Shown: positions 42,552-51,420 of the stretch, in pieces
How positions within the stretch are numbered: the first letter of the stretch is position 1
Layout of the letters: the number at the start of each line of letters is the position of its first letter
NCBI RefSeq assembly: GCF_001583695.1
Contig: NZ_LOBC01000013.1
Location: 1 to 64,000, forward strand
DNA from: Bacillus wiedmannii
GTDB lineage: Bacteria > Bacillota > Bacilli > Bacillales > Bacillaceae_G
Length of the DNA stretch: 64,000 nt
Direction: 5' to 3'
Notes under the pieces: model-generated
The model's database searches: none
What the model was told of the DNA's origin: nothing
The model's input: the letters and a program-made list of their open reading frames with translations, nothing else
Made by a program: the position numbers and the translations under genes

Positions 42552-44090
42552 ATGGAAACAAGGGGGAGAGTAATCGGGATTGATATCGGTACCACAAGTA
42601 CAAAAACGGTTGTGTTTACAGAAAAAGGAAAAGTCGTTGCGTCACATGCAGTTGATTATCCAATTATTCAACCAAAGGTCGGATGGGCTGAGCAAGATCC
42701 TGATGTAATATGTGCTGCTGTATATAAAACTGTAAGCGTTGCCATCGGAAAGGGTAACGTGTTACCAGAGGATATTTCTTCAATCGGTATTAGTACAGCA
42801 ATGCACGCATTAATTGCAGTAGATAAAAACGGTGCACCATTAACGCGTTCTATCATTTGGGCAGATAATAGAAGTACGAAACAATCGGAAAAATTATTAC
42901 AACATATGAATGGGCATGACATTTATAGACGAACAGGCACACCAATTCATCCGATGTCGCCGCTTTCTAAATTATTGTGGATGAAAGAGGAAGAGCCAGA
43001 ATTATATGCGAGCGCTTCTAAATTTATTTCCATAAAAGAGTATGTTATTTATCAATTGTTTTCACGTTACGTAGTGGATTATTCAATAGCATCTGCTACT
43101 GGGTTATTTAATTTAGAAACATTAAACTGGGATGAAGATGTTTTAACGATGTTACATATGTCATCAGAACAATTATCAACACCTGTGCCAACTACATATA
43201 TTTTATCAGGTATGAAACCTGAATTAGCACAAAAGATGGGCATTCGTGAAGATACTCCAGTTGTTATTGGTGCAAGTGATGGTGTTCTTGCGAATGTAGG
43301 CGTTGGGGCAATATCGCCTGGATCAGCTGCAATTACGATTGGAACAAGTGGTGCGGTTCGAACAATTTCATCAAGTGTTAATACAGATGAAAAAGGAAGA
43401 ACGTTTTGTTATGCATTAACAGACGAGCACTGGGTGATAGGCGGACCAACGAATAACGGCGGAATATTACTGAGATGGTTACGTGATGAATTTGGTAGCC
43501 CAGAACAAGAAGTTGCAAGGAAGCTTGGCATTGATCCATATGATTTATTAATTAAATATGCGGAAAGTGTACCAGCTGGAGCAGGTGGATTGCTATTTTT
43601 ACCGTTTCTATCTGGAGAACGTGCACCTTACTGGAATGCAAATGCGCGTGGTACATTCTTTGGAATAAACCTTCAGCATAAACGAGAACATTTTATACGA
43701 GCAGTCATGGAAGGTGTGTGTATGAGCGTATATTCTGTGGCACTCGCAATTAGAGATTGTACAGGTCCACTTACTGAAATACGCGTTTCAGGAGGGTTTG
43801 CGAAATCTGCATTTTGGAGACAAATGCTATCCGATATGATGGGAAAAGAATTGCTTGTTCCTGAAAGTCATGAAGCATCTGCGCTTGGGGCAGCGGCAGT
43901 TGCTTTATATGCTGTAGGAAAAATTGATTCTCTTGAAGAGGTAAAGGATTGGATTGATATTGTACATCACCATGTACCGAATAAAGAAAATACGGCTATA
44001 TATTTAGAAATGTTTTATATGTATGAACGACTTTACAATCGCTTGAAAGAAGAATTTGATTGTATAGCTGCTTTCCAACGTAAACAATAG
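42552..44090 (+). CDS. gntK: Gluconokinase (FGGY family)
   Basis: A 512-aa sugar kinase phosphorylating gluconate to 6-phosphogluconate. Two actin-like domains: the phosphate-1 loop is IGIDIGTTSTKTVVF (about residues 8-22), adenosine-region ITIGTSGAVRT (about 263-273) and the FGGY signature GVCMSVYSVALAIRD then RVSGGFAKSAFWRQML (about 415-430). First gene of gntK-gntP-gnd, the oxidative gluconate pathway of Bacillus. The start ATG follows GAAGGGAAG. Regulated by the palindrome at 42502. Confidence 0.93.
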   Translation: METRGRVIGIDIGTTSTKTVVFTEKGKVVASHAVDYPIIQPKVGWAEQDPDVICAAVYKTVSVAIGKGNVLPEDISSIGISTAMHALIAVDKNGAPLTRSIIWADNRSTKQSEKLLQHMNGHDIYRRTGTPIHPMSPLSKLLWMKEEEPELYASASKFISIKEYVIYQLFSRYVVDYSIASATGLFNLETLNWDEDVLTMLHMSSEQLSTPVPTTYILSGMKPELAQKMGIREDTPVVIGASDGVLANVGVGAISPGSAAITIGTSGAVRTISSSVNTDEKGRTFCYALTDEHWVIGGPTNNGGILLRWLRDEFGSPEQEVARKLGIDPYDLLIKYAESVPAGAGGLLFLPFLSGERAPYWNANARGTFFGINLQHKREHFIRAVMEGVCMSVYSVALAIRDCTGPLTEIRVSGGFAKSAFWRQMLSDMMGKELLVPESHEASALGAAAVALYAVGKIDSLEEVKDWIDIVHHHVPNKENTAIYLEMFYMYERLYNRLKEEFDCIAAFQRKQ

Positions 44091-44104
44091 GGGGATTGGG
44101 AGAA

Positions 44105-45454
44105 ATGGTAGTTGGGATCGTACTAGCGGCAGTTGTCATACTACTTTTACTTATTACGGTAGTAAAATGGCATCCATTTGTCGCGTTAATTTTAACAGCA
44201 ATTGGTGTAGGGCTAGCAATGGGAATGCCATTGATTGGAACTTCACCAAAAGATCCAGGGATTATCGATTCTATTAAACTAGGGCTTGGTAATACGTTAG
44301 GGTTTTTAGCGATAGTATTAGCATTAGGAACGATGCTTGGAAAAATGATGGCCGAATCTGGCGGTGCTGAACGAATTGCTAACACATTAATTGATCGTTT
44401 TGGGAAGAAACGTGTTCACTGGGCAATGATGTTCGTTGCATTTTTAGTAGGGATTCCAGTGTTTTTCCAAGTTGGATTTGTACTGTTAATTCCATTAGTA
44501 TTTACAATTGCGGTAGAAACAGGGGTATCACTTATTACAATCGGTATACCACTAGTAGCAGGTTTATCTGTTGTACACGGACTCGTTCCGCCACATCCAG
44601 CAGCGATGGCAGCAGTAGGTATTTTTAAAGCAGATGTAGGGAAGACAATTTTATATGCTTTAATCGTCGGACTTCCAACTGCAATCATTTCAGGTCCGCT
44701 TTACGGGAAATGGATTGGTGCTCGTATACATAAAGAAGTACCATTAGATATAGCGGAGCAATTTATTGAAAGAGATAAGAAGAAGGAGCTTCCTAGTTTC
44801 GGAAATACATTGTTTACAATTTTACTTCCAGTATTTCTAATGCTAGGTGCATCGATTGCGGAAGTCGCGCTAAACAAAACAAGTCAACTTGCACAAGTAT
44901 TGCACTTTATTGGAGATCCAATCGTTGCATTATTAATTGCAACGATATATTCTTTCTTTAGTCTTGGTTATGCAAAAGGTTTCTCAAAAGATAAAGTATT
45001 ACAATTTACAAATGATTGCTTAGGGCCTATTGCGAACATACTGTTAGTTATCGGTGCAGGCGGCGCGTTTAATAAAGTATTATTAGATTCTGGAATTGGA
45101 ACGACAATCGCAGAAATGGCGAAAGAATCTCATATTTCACCGATATTATTAGGTTGGGGAATTGCGGCACTTATCCGAATCGCAACTGGATCGGCAACGG
45201 TTTCTATGATGACAGCAGCTGGAATTGTAGCACCGATTGCAGCAAGTACACCAGGTGTAAACGTTGAACTATTAGCACTTGCAACAGGTGCAGGATCATT
45301 AATTTTATCACATGTAAATGATTCTGGATTTTGGATGATTAAAGAGTATTTCGGAATGACTGTGAAGGAAACATTATTAACATGGACTGCAATGGAGACA
45401 ATATTATCTGTTGTAGCACTTGGACTCATTTCGTTATTAAATATATTTGTATAG
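44105..45454 (+). CDS. gntP: Gluconate permease
   Basis: A 449-aa GntP-family gluconate:H+ symporter with about 12 membrane segments. FALIA-type features include LGTMLGKMMAESGGAERIANT (charged GxMxxxSGGAE motif), GLSVVHGLVPPHPAA and LSHVNDSGFWMIKEYFGM. Starts at ATG 44105 with GGGAG upstream and lies 14 bp from gntK; TTG 44096 would overlap the ribosome site. It feeds gluconokinase. It is much more typical than the GntP relative at position 308. Confidence 0.93.
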   Translation: MVVGIVLAAVVILLLLITVVKWHPFVALILTAIGVGLAMGMPLIGTSPKDPGIIDSIKLGLGNTLGFLAIVLALGTMLGKMMAESGGAERIANTLIDRFGKKRVHWAMMFVAFLVGIPVFFQVGFVLLIPLVFTIAVETGVSLITIGIPLVAGLSVVHGLVPPHPAAMAAVGIFKADVGKTILYALIVGLPTAIISGPLYGKWIGARIHKEVPLDIAEQFIERDKKKELPSFGNTLFTILLPVFLMLGASIAEVALNKTSQLAQVLHFIGDPIVALLIATIYSFFSLGYAKGFSKDKVLQFTNDCLGPIANILLVIGAGGAFNKVLLDSGIGTTIAEMAKESHISPILLGWGIAALIRIATGSATVSMMTAAGIVAPIAASTPGVNVELLALATGAGSLILSHVNDSGFWMIKEYFGMTVKETLLTWTAMETILSVVALGLISLLNIFV

Positions 45455-45472
45455 AATGGGAGATTGATTAAT

Positions 45473-46369
45473 ATGAAACTAGGTTTAATTGGATTAGGAA
45501 AAATGGGATTCCCATTAGCGGAACATTTATATGAAGACAAACATGAAGTTGTTGTATATGACGTAAATAAAGAGCTTGTTGAAAAAGCTGGGGCTTTAGG
45601 AATTACTGCTCGTCATACATTAAAAGAAATGATTGCTGAATTAGAAGCCCCTCGTACAATTTGGGTAATGGTACCTGCGGGAGAAGTTGTTGAGTCAGTA
45701 TTAAAAGATGTATATCCATTATTAGAAGAAGGCGATATCGTTATTGAAGGCGGAAATTCATTCTATAAAGATACGTTACGCCGTGCTGAAGAAGCGAAAA
45801 GCTTTGGTTTACATTACGTTGATATCGGTACATCAGGTGGTGTAGAAGGAGCTAGATACGGCGCTTGCTTAATGGTTGGTGGAGAAAAAGAAATTTATGA
45901 TCAATTAGAACCTTTATTTAAAGATTTAGCAGTAGAGAATGGGTATTCTTATGCAGGCCGCGTCGGAAGTGGTCATTTCTTAAAGATGGTTCATAACGGT
46001 ATTGAATACGGAATGATGCAGGCAATTGCTGAAGGATTTGAAGTGTTAGATAAAAGTGATTTTGATTTCAATTATGAAGATGTTGCAAAAGTATGGGCAA
46101 ACGGATCGGTTATCCGTGGTTGGTTAATGGACTTAACTGAAAAGGCATTTGCAGATGATCCAAAACTAGATGGTATTAAAGGTGTGATGAACTCTTCAGG
46201 AGAAGGGAAATGGACTGTGGAAACAGCACTTGAACTTCAAGCGGCAGCACCAGTAATCGCAATGTCATTATTTATGCGCTACCGTTCTCAAGAAGATGAT
46301 ACATTCCACGGAAAAGTAGTTTCAGCTCTTCGTAATCAGTTCGGTGGACATGAAGTTGTGAAAAAATAG
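45473..46369 (+). CDS. gnd: 6-Phosphogluconate dehydrogenase, short NAD-type
   Basis: A 298-aa decarboxylating dehydrogenase making ribulose-5-phosphate and CO2. The N-terminal GLIGLGKMGFPLAEHL is the Rossmann glycine-rich loop; Asp in VVYDVNKE (about residue 32) favours NAD over NADP. The substrate motif is DIGTSGGVEGARYGACLMVGG, followed by KMVHNGIEYGMMQ with the catalytic Lys. At ~300 aa it lacks the C-terminal tail of the 470-aa Gnd (YqjI/GndA). Completes the gluconate operon, with a terminator after it. Confidence 0.93.
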   Translation: MKLGLIGLGKMGFPLAEHLYEDKHEVVVYDVNKELVEKAGALGITARHTLKEMIAELEAPRTIWVMVPAGEVVESVLKDVYPLLEEGDIVIEGGNSFYKDTLRRAEEAKSFGLHYVDIGTSGGVEGARYGACLMVGGEKEIYDQLEPLFKDLAVENGYSYAGRVGSGHFLKMVHNGIEYGMMQAIAEGFEVLDKSDFDFNYEDVAKVWANGSVIRGWLMDLTEKAFADDPKLDGIKGVMNSSGEGKWTVETALELQAAAPVIAMSLFMRYRSQEDDTFHGKVVSALRNQFGGHEVVKK

Positions 46370-46382
46370 GAAATGATTTTCG

Positions 46383-46419
46383 AAAAGAAACTTGTGCAAA
46401 GGCGCAAGTTTCTTTTTTA
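46383..46419 (+). terminator. Terminator of gluconate operon
   Basis: AAAGAAACTTGTGC pairs with GCGCAAGTTTCTTT, T-run. The gap from here to 46639 shows no gene. Confidence 0.9.
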
Positions 46420-46639
46420 TAGTGTAAGACATCTCTACTTTAAAAACACCGTCAATCACTGTTTATTTGTACTGATTGTATCAAATATATAGTGAAGCAT
46501 GAAAGATGTCCTAACATAAAAGTAAGAATAAATAAAATGAAGTTTTCATAAATAGTAAAAGGATGATTATGTCATCAATGTAGCTATGAAATGGTGTTAC
46601 ATATGAAAAGAGCGTGTTAATAAAATATGAGGTGGTTAA

Positions 46640-47860
46640 ATGGGAAATGAGCAAGTGAAGAATGCAGGGGAAGAAAAAAAGTTATGTCTTTGTATGATTG
46701 TTAAAAACGAGTCTAGAATTATGGAAAGATGTTTAAATGCTACAAAATCAATTGTAGATTTTGTTTCTATTTGTGATACGGGATCAACAGATCATACACC
46801 TGAAATTATTGAAAATTGGTGTAAAGAAAATGAAATCCCTGGAACAGTTCATCATGAACCATTTAAAAACTTTGGTTATAACAGAAGTTTAGCAGTGTCA
46901 TTGGCACAAAAAACATATCCAGAAGCAGATTATTTATTAATATTAGATGCGGATATGATATTAGAAGTTAATCCTGATTTTGATAAGACTAGTTTAACGG
47001 AAGACCATTATCTTACATTGCAATATGATATTCATATTAAGTATTGGCTTACACGCCTTCTTAAAGCTTCTTTACCATGGAAATCTGTTGGTGTTACTCA
47101 TGAGTATTGGGATATAGATCGTTCCAAAGTTGGTGCGGATTACAATACGAGGGTAGCTAGGTTAGAGACGCTTGTCGTTAACGATCCAGGAGATGGTGGG
47201 AGTAAAGCTGATAAATTTGAGAGAGATGAGAGGTTGTTGTTACAAGGATTAAATGATCCAGAAACAACGCCAGATTTGCATATAAGATATTTATTTTATT
47301 TAGCCCAAACTTATTTTCATTTAAGTCAATTTGAAGATTCGATTAAATGGTATAAAAAACGGGTGGAAGCAGGTGGATGGGTTGAAGAGGTGTTCTATTC
47401 GTTATTGCGAATAGGATTTTGTTATGAACAATTAGCAAACCGTTCAGCAAATAAACAATATGAAGTAACAGAAGCTGATGAAATAGAAAATGCAAAGAAT
47501 CAAGAAGAGCAAAATACAGCATTAGCTATTCTTTATTTTCAAAGAGCGTGGGAATATAGACCAACTCGGGCTGAACCATTATACCAACTTGCAAGAATGT
47601 ATCGATTAAAATCTCAAAATAATATTGCTTTGATGTATGCGTTGCAAGGGAAGGAAATTCCTTTTCCGAAAAATGATCTTCTATTTGTAGATTATCATGT
47701 GTATGATTACTTATTTGACTATGAGATTTCTATAAGTGCTTTTTATATACCGCATAAAAAACATTTAGGTGCAGTATCACAAAAATATTTGGAATCGAAA
47801 AAAGAAGAGTTACCGTTGCATATAGCAAATATGGTAGAAAGTAATGCGAAATTTTATTAA
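46640..47860 (+). CDS. Glycosyltransferase family 2 with TPR-like C-terminus
   Basis: 406 aa. The N-terminal GT2 fold (about 12-190) has LCLCMIVKNESRIMERCL, a CDTGSTDHT nucleotide motif (about 49-57) and LILDADMIL with the DxD metal motif (about 103-111). The C-terminal half (about 205-390) has helical repeats with TPR-type spacing (YFHLSQFEDSIKWYKKRVEAG, EPLYQLARMYRLKSQ). Such proteins glycosylate proteins or polysaccharides. Starts ATG after AGGTGG and precedes another glycosyltransferase by 34 bp. The acceptor (surface protein, exosporium, flagellin) is unknown. Confidence 0.85.
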   Translation: MGNEQVKNAGEEKKLCLCMIVKNESRIMERCLNATKSIVDFVSICDTGSTDHTPEIIENWCKENEIPGTVHHEPFKNFGYNRSLAVSLAQKTYPEADYLLILDADMILEVNPDFDKTSLTEDHYLTLQYDIHIKYWLTRLLKASLPWKSVGVTHEYWDIDRSKVGADYNTRVARLETLVVNDPGDGGSKADKFERDERLLLQGLNDPETTPDLHIRYLFYLAQTYFHLSQFEDSIKWYKKRVEAGGWVEEVFYSLLRIGFCYEQLANRSANKQYEVTEADEIENAKNQEEQNTALAILYFQRAWEYRPTRAEPLYQLARMYRLKSQNNIALMYALQGKEIPFPKNDLLFVDYHVYDYLFDYEISISAFYIPHKKHLGAVSQKYLESKKEELPLHIANMVESNAKFY

Positions 47861-47894
47861 ATACATTTTCGGTTAAAGGAGTAGTGGAGTAATC

Positions 47895-49049
47895 ATGGAA
47901 TTAATACGATGGGCGCTAGAATTAGGGGAATCTGTGCATGGAAATACGTATGAAGAATTGATGCCACTACTAGATTATTATTATGATCGCGATCATTTAA
48001 AAGCGTATTGTATCGCAAATCTTCTTATAGACATGGACGTAGCAGAAGAGCATCGGGAAAAAATCGAATTAAGAAGGTGCATTGCTGCTTATTATGCTGG
48101 AATGTATAAAGTAGCAAAAAAACATGCAAATGAGCTTTTACTGAAATATCCGGATGTGGATTTATATAAAAATAATTTAAGACTAATGGAAGCATATTTG
48201 AATAAAGAATATGATTATTGTCTTTTTATATGCCCAAAGACGTATGGTAGTTTTATAGATGTCGCGCGAGCTTTGAAATGGCGATTGGAGCAAGAGGGAA
48301 ATACAGCAATTATATCAGAAACAATACTAGAAAATGTGAAAAATACAATTGTGTTTGGAGCACATACGTATGCGCATAACCCGAATCTACTACCGAAAAA
48401 TGCAATTATTTATAATTTAGAACAGCTATATGAAGGAAGCCCTTATGCACATCCATTTTATTTAATATTATTAAAAGATAAGGAGATTTGGGATTATAGT
48501 AAACAAAATATAGAATGGTTAAAACAAAAAGGGATAGGAAAAGAAATAAAACATGTAGGAATGAACTATGCTCCAACTTTGGAAATAAAAAAAGATGCAT
48601 TTGATGATGAGATCACTGAAGACATTGATATACTGTTTATAGGTGCTCTTAATTCGAGGCGGCAAGCTATTTTAGATCAATTAAAAGCAGTTGCTCCAAA
48701 TTTAAATATAGTTTTTAAAAATAATGCGTGGGGAATTGCTAGAAATGAATTGATTGCTAGGTCTAAAATTATATTAAATATTCATTTTTACTTGTCAGGT
48801 ATTCTTGAAACACCTCGGGTATCTTATGCAGTGGCAAATAAAAAGTTTATTATTTCGGAAAATAGTAATCCAGAGGACGAGATGGAGTGGCCAGGAATTG
48901 TGTTTACTTCGTACGAAAAAATAATAGAAAATATTTTGAAATATATATCTTTACCAGAAGAACGTAATAAATTAGCAGAACAAGCGTATACCCATTTTGA
49001 AGCGAATGGAAGCAGAGGTATACTGAGTCATAATGGTGGAGAATCGTAA
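47895..49049 (+). CDS. CgeB-like/GT4-like glycosyltransferase with N-terminal repeats
   Basis: 384 aa. An alpha-helical repeat-like N-terminus (about 1-100) precedes a GT-B-like region (KIILNIHFYLSGILETPRVSYAVANKKFI, about 290-320, and a UDP-binding-like TEDIDILFIGALNSRRQAIL), which matches the CgeB-type spore maturation/glycosyltransferase group. Strong SD AAAGGAGTAG. Forms a two-gene unit with the GT2 gene, ends with a terminator. In B. subtilis cge genes act in the spore outer layer; a similar role is an inference. Confidence 0.7.
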   Translation: MELIRWALELGESVHGNTYEELMPLLDYYYDRDHLKAYCIANLLIDMDVAEEHREKIELRRCIAAYYAGMYKVAKKHANELLLKYPDVDLYKNNLRLMEAYLNKEYDYCLFICPKTYGSFIDVARALKWRLEQEGNTAIISETILENVKNTIVFGAHTYAHNPNLLPKNAIIYNLEQLYEGSPYAHPFYLILLKDKEIWDYSKQNIEWLKQKGIGKEIKHVGMNYAPTLEIKKDAFDDEITEDIDILFIGALNSRRQAILDQLKAVAPNLNIVFKNNAWGIARNELIARSKIILNIHFYLSGILETPRVSYAVANKKFIISENSNPEDEMEWPGIVFTSYEKIIENILKYISLPEERNKLAEQAYTHFEANGSRGILSHNGGES

Positions 49050-49052
49050 TTG

Positions 49053-49088
49053 TGAAGAACTCATACTTGCGTATGAGTTCTTTTTTTT
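49053..49088 (+). terminator. Terminator of glycosyltransferase pair
   Basis: AAGAACTCATAC-TTGC-GTATGAGTTCTT and T-run. Confidence 0.93.
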
Positions 49089-49195
49089 GCCTATCATACT
49101 ATTTTATCAAGCTAGTTCCCTCTTTATATTGTGTTTTGTATAGAAATTTCTGATAATATATAAGTATAACTTGAAAACAAAGGGGAGAAATAATT

Positions 49196-49732
49196 ATGAA
49201 ACTAGTCGTTATTAATGGTACACCAAGAAAATTCGGTAGAACGCGTGTGGTGGCAAAATATATTGCCGATCAATTTGAAGGGGAGCTATACGATTTAGCA
49301 GCAGAGGAACTGCCTTTATATAATGGGGAAGAATCACAACGTGAATTAGAAGCGGTAAAAAAATTAAAGGCGTTAGTGAAAACTGCAGACGGTGTAGTAC
49401 TATGTACACCTGAATATCATAATGCAATGAGTGGTGCGTTGAAAAATTCGTTAGATTACTTAAGTAGTAGTGAATTTGTTCATAAACCTGTCGCATTACT
49501 TGCAGTTGCAGGAGGCGGTAAAGGTGGAATTAACGCATTAAACAGTATGCGTACTGTTGCTAGAGGGGTATACGCAAATGCCATCCCAAAACAAGTTGTG
49601 CTTGATGGACTTCATGTACAAGACGGTGAACTGGGAGAAGATGCAAAACCATTAATTCATGATTTAGTTAAAGAATTAAAAGCATATATGAGCGTATATA
49701 AAGAGGTGAAAAAACAACTAGGAGTGGAGTGA
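49196..49732 (+). CDS. NADPH-dependent FMN reductase/azoreductase
   Basis: A 178-aa flavodoxin-fold reductase similar to B. subtilis YhdA (Azr). FMN-binding INGTPRKFGRTRVVAKYI (phosphate loop GTPRxxGRT), the PEYHNAMSGALKNSLDYL box (about residues 66-83) and AVAGGGKGGINALNSMRTVARG are typical. Reduces quinones, azo dyes or chromate. Start ATG with AAGGGGAGA. Different family from azoR at 17568. Confidence 0.9.
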   Translation: MKLVVINGTPRKFGRTRVVAKYIADQFEGELYDLAAEELPLYNGEESQRELEAVKKLKALVKTADGVVLCTPEYHNAMSGALKNSLDYLSSSEFVHKPVALLAVAGGGKGGINALNSMRTVARGVYANAIPKQVVLDGLHVQDGELGEDAKPLIHDLVKELKAYMSVYKEVKKQLGVE

Positions 49733-49811
49733 TAAATCAATCGTATAAAAAGTACTTCTGCCTTCCTATCTTTTTCTATATAATAAAAAGAAAGGGAGTG
49801 CAAACTTATTT

Positions 49812-50369
49812 ATGAACAAATGGATCTTGCTTATAATCTTATTATTACCACCACTATACATTCTTTATATGACGTTTCGAATGAAAAATGTTGCTCGTGA
49901 AAAATTGAGTAATCACTCTCCGTACGTTCTTATATTAGGCGCAAAGTTATTTGGAGATAGACCGTCTTTATCACTTCAAAACCGTTTGGATGTAGCGTTG
50001 GAATATTTATATTCCCACCCTGAAGCGAAAGTAATTGTTTCAGGTGGTCAAGGGGAAGATGAAGATATACCGGAAGCTCATAGTATGAGAAACTATTTAA
50101 TGGTACATGGTATAGATGAGAGTCGTATTTTAATAGAAGATCAATCTACAAATACGTATGAGAATGTCAAGTTTAGTATGGATTTATATGATGTGAAGCA
50201 TGCGGTAGTTGTAAGTAATACGTATCATTTATATAGAACTAAAATAATTGCAAAGCGTTTAGGCATGAAGATGGAGGCACTAGCTGCTGAAACACCAATG
50301 CGTTCTAAGAAAAAAATGTATGTACGTGAATATGCTGCAATAATGAAAACGATATTGTTCGACCGTTAG
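49812..50369 (+). CDS. YdcF/SanA-like membrane-anchored DUF218 protein
   Basis: 185 aa. One N-terminal transmembrane segment (about 2-19, ILLIILLLPPLYILYM) precedes a DUF218 domain with ILGAKLFGD, VIVSGGQGEDEDIPEA and IEDQSTNTYENVKFSM, the last being the typical E-x-x-S-x-x-T-x-E-N motif. Proteins of this group (YdcF, SanA, ElyC) have links to cell envelope integrity; activity is not established. ATG after AAGGGAGTG. Confidence 0.88.
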   Translation: MNKWILLIILLLPPLYILYMTFRMKNVAREKLSNHSPYVLILGAKLFGDRPSLSLQNRLDVALEYLYSHPEAKVIVSGGQGEDEDIPEAHSMRNYLMVHGIDESRILIEDQSTNTYENVKFSMDLYDVKHAVVVSNTYHLYRTKIIAKRLGMKMEALAAETPMRSKKKMYVREYAAIMKTILFDR

Positions 50370-50393
50370 AGCTCAAATTTGAGCTCTTTTTTA
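50368..50393 (+). terminator. Terminator after DUF218 gene
   Basis: AGAGCTCAAATTTGAGCTCT perfect palindrome and T-run. Confidence 0.9.
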
Positions 50394-50469
50394 ATTATAA
50401 AGCGTATCATTTGAAATGAATGCCGTATTCCATCAAAATAAAGGAAACAACATTAAAGGAGTTGTATTT

Positions 50470-51417
50470 GTGATTCAATTTAATCATGTGTCAAAAGCGT
50501 ATGAAGATGGCATGAAAGCAGTGGATTCATTGCATTTAGAAATTAAAAAGGGAGAATTTTTTGTTCTCATTGGTCCGAGTGGTTGCGGGAAAACAACGAC
50601 AATGAAAATGATTAACCGTTTAATTGAAACGACTGAAGGATCTATTTTAATCGATGGAAAAGATATTCAACAATATAATATAAACGAATTACGCTGGGAT
50701 ATAGGCTATGTGTTGCAACAAATTGCTTTGTTCCCGCATATGACAATTGCAGAAAATATTGCAGTGGTTCCTGAAATGAGAAAATGGAGCAAAGAAAAAA
50801 TAAAAGCTCGTGTCGATGAGTTGCTACAGATGGTCGGGCTAGATCCAGACGTATATCGCGATCGCATGCCTGATGAATTGTCAGGAGGGCAAAAGCAGCG
50901 CGTTGGTGTCGTAAGGGCATTAGCCGCAAACCCGAAAATCGTTCTTATGGATGAACCGTTTAGTGCGTTAGATCCATTAAGTAGGGAACAGCTTCAGAAG
51001 GATATTGTACAATTGCAAAAGAAGATTCAAAAAACAATTGTATTCGTAACACATGATATGCAAGAAGCATTATCACTTGGAGATCGTATTTGTATTATGA
51101 AAGAAGGAAAAGTAGTTCAATTAGATACACCAGAAGGTATTATACATAATCCGAAAAATGAGTTTGTAGAAGAGTTCATTGGAAATCGTGGACAACCTTG
51201 GTATGAGGGGAAAAGTATAGAAGATGTATTGCCACTTGATGAAAGTATACGGGTAGAAGGGGATGCATTATCATTGCATTCTTCTTTACAAGAAGCATTA
51301 GTTCGTGTACGAGCTGACGAAGTCGTTCCAGTTGAAGAAAATGGTCAATATGTTGGAGTTTTAACAAGTCGTCATATTGTTAATTACATTGTTGAACAAA
51401 TGAAGGAAAGAGGCTAA
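50470..51417 (+). CDS. Glycine betaine/ergothioneine-type ABC transporter ATPase
   Basis: 315 aa. ABC ATPase (about 1-235) with Walker A GPSGCGKTTT, the LSGGQKQRVGV signature, Walker B VLMDEPFSALD and H-loop THDMQEA; a C-terminal CBS-like regulatory region (about 255-315) as in OpuCA/ProV-type ATPases. GTG 50470 follows AAAGGAG. Next to the fused permease/binding protein. Known as OpuFA in the OpuF system or EgtV in ergothioneine importers; compare the neighbour for the ligand. Confidence 0.9.
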   Translation: MIQFNHVSKAYEDGMKAVDSLHLEIKKGEFFVLIGPSGCGKTTTMKMINRLIETTEGSILIDGKDIQQYNINELRWDIGYVLQQIALFPHMTIAENIAVVPEMRKWSKEKIKARVDELLQMVGLDPDVYRDRMPDELSGGQKQRVGVVRALAANPKIVLMDEPFSALDPLSREQLQKDIVQLQKKIQKTIVFVTHDMQEALSLGDRICIMKEGKVVQLDTPEGIIHNPKNEFVEEFIGNRGQPWYEGKSIEDVLPLDESIRVEGDALSLHSSLQEALVRVRADEVVPVEENGQYVGVLTSRHIVNYIVEQMKERG

Positions 51418-51420
51418 ACA

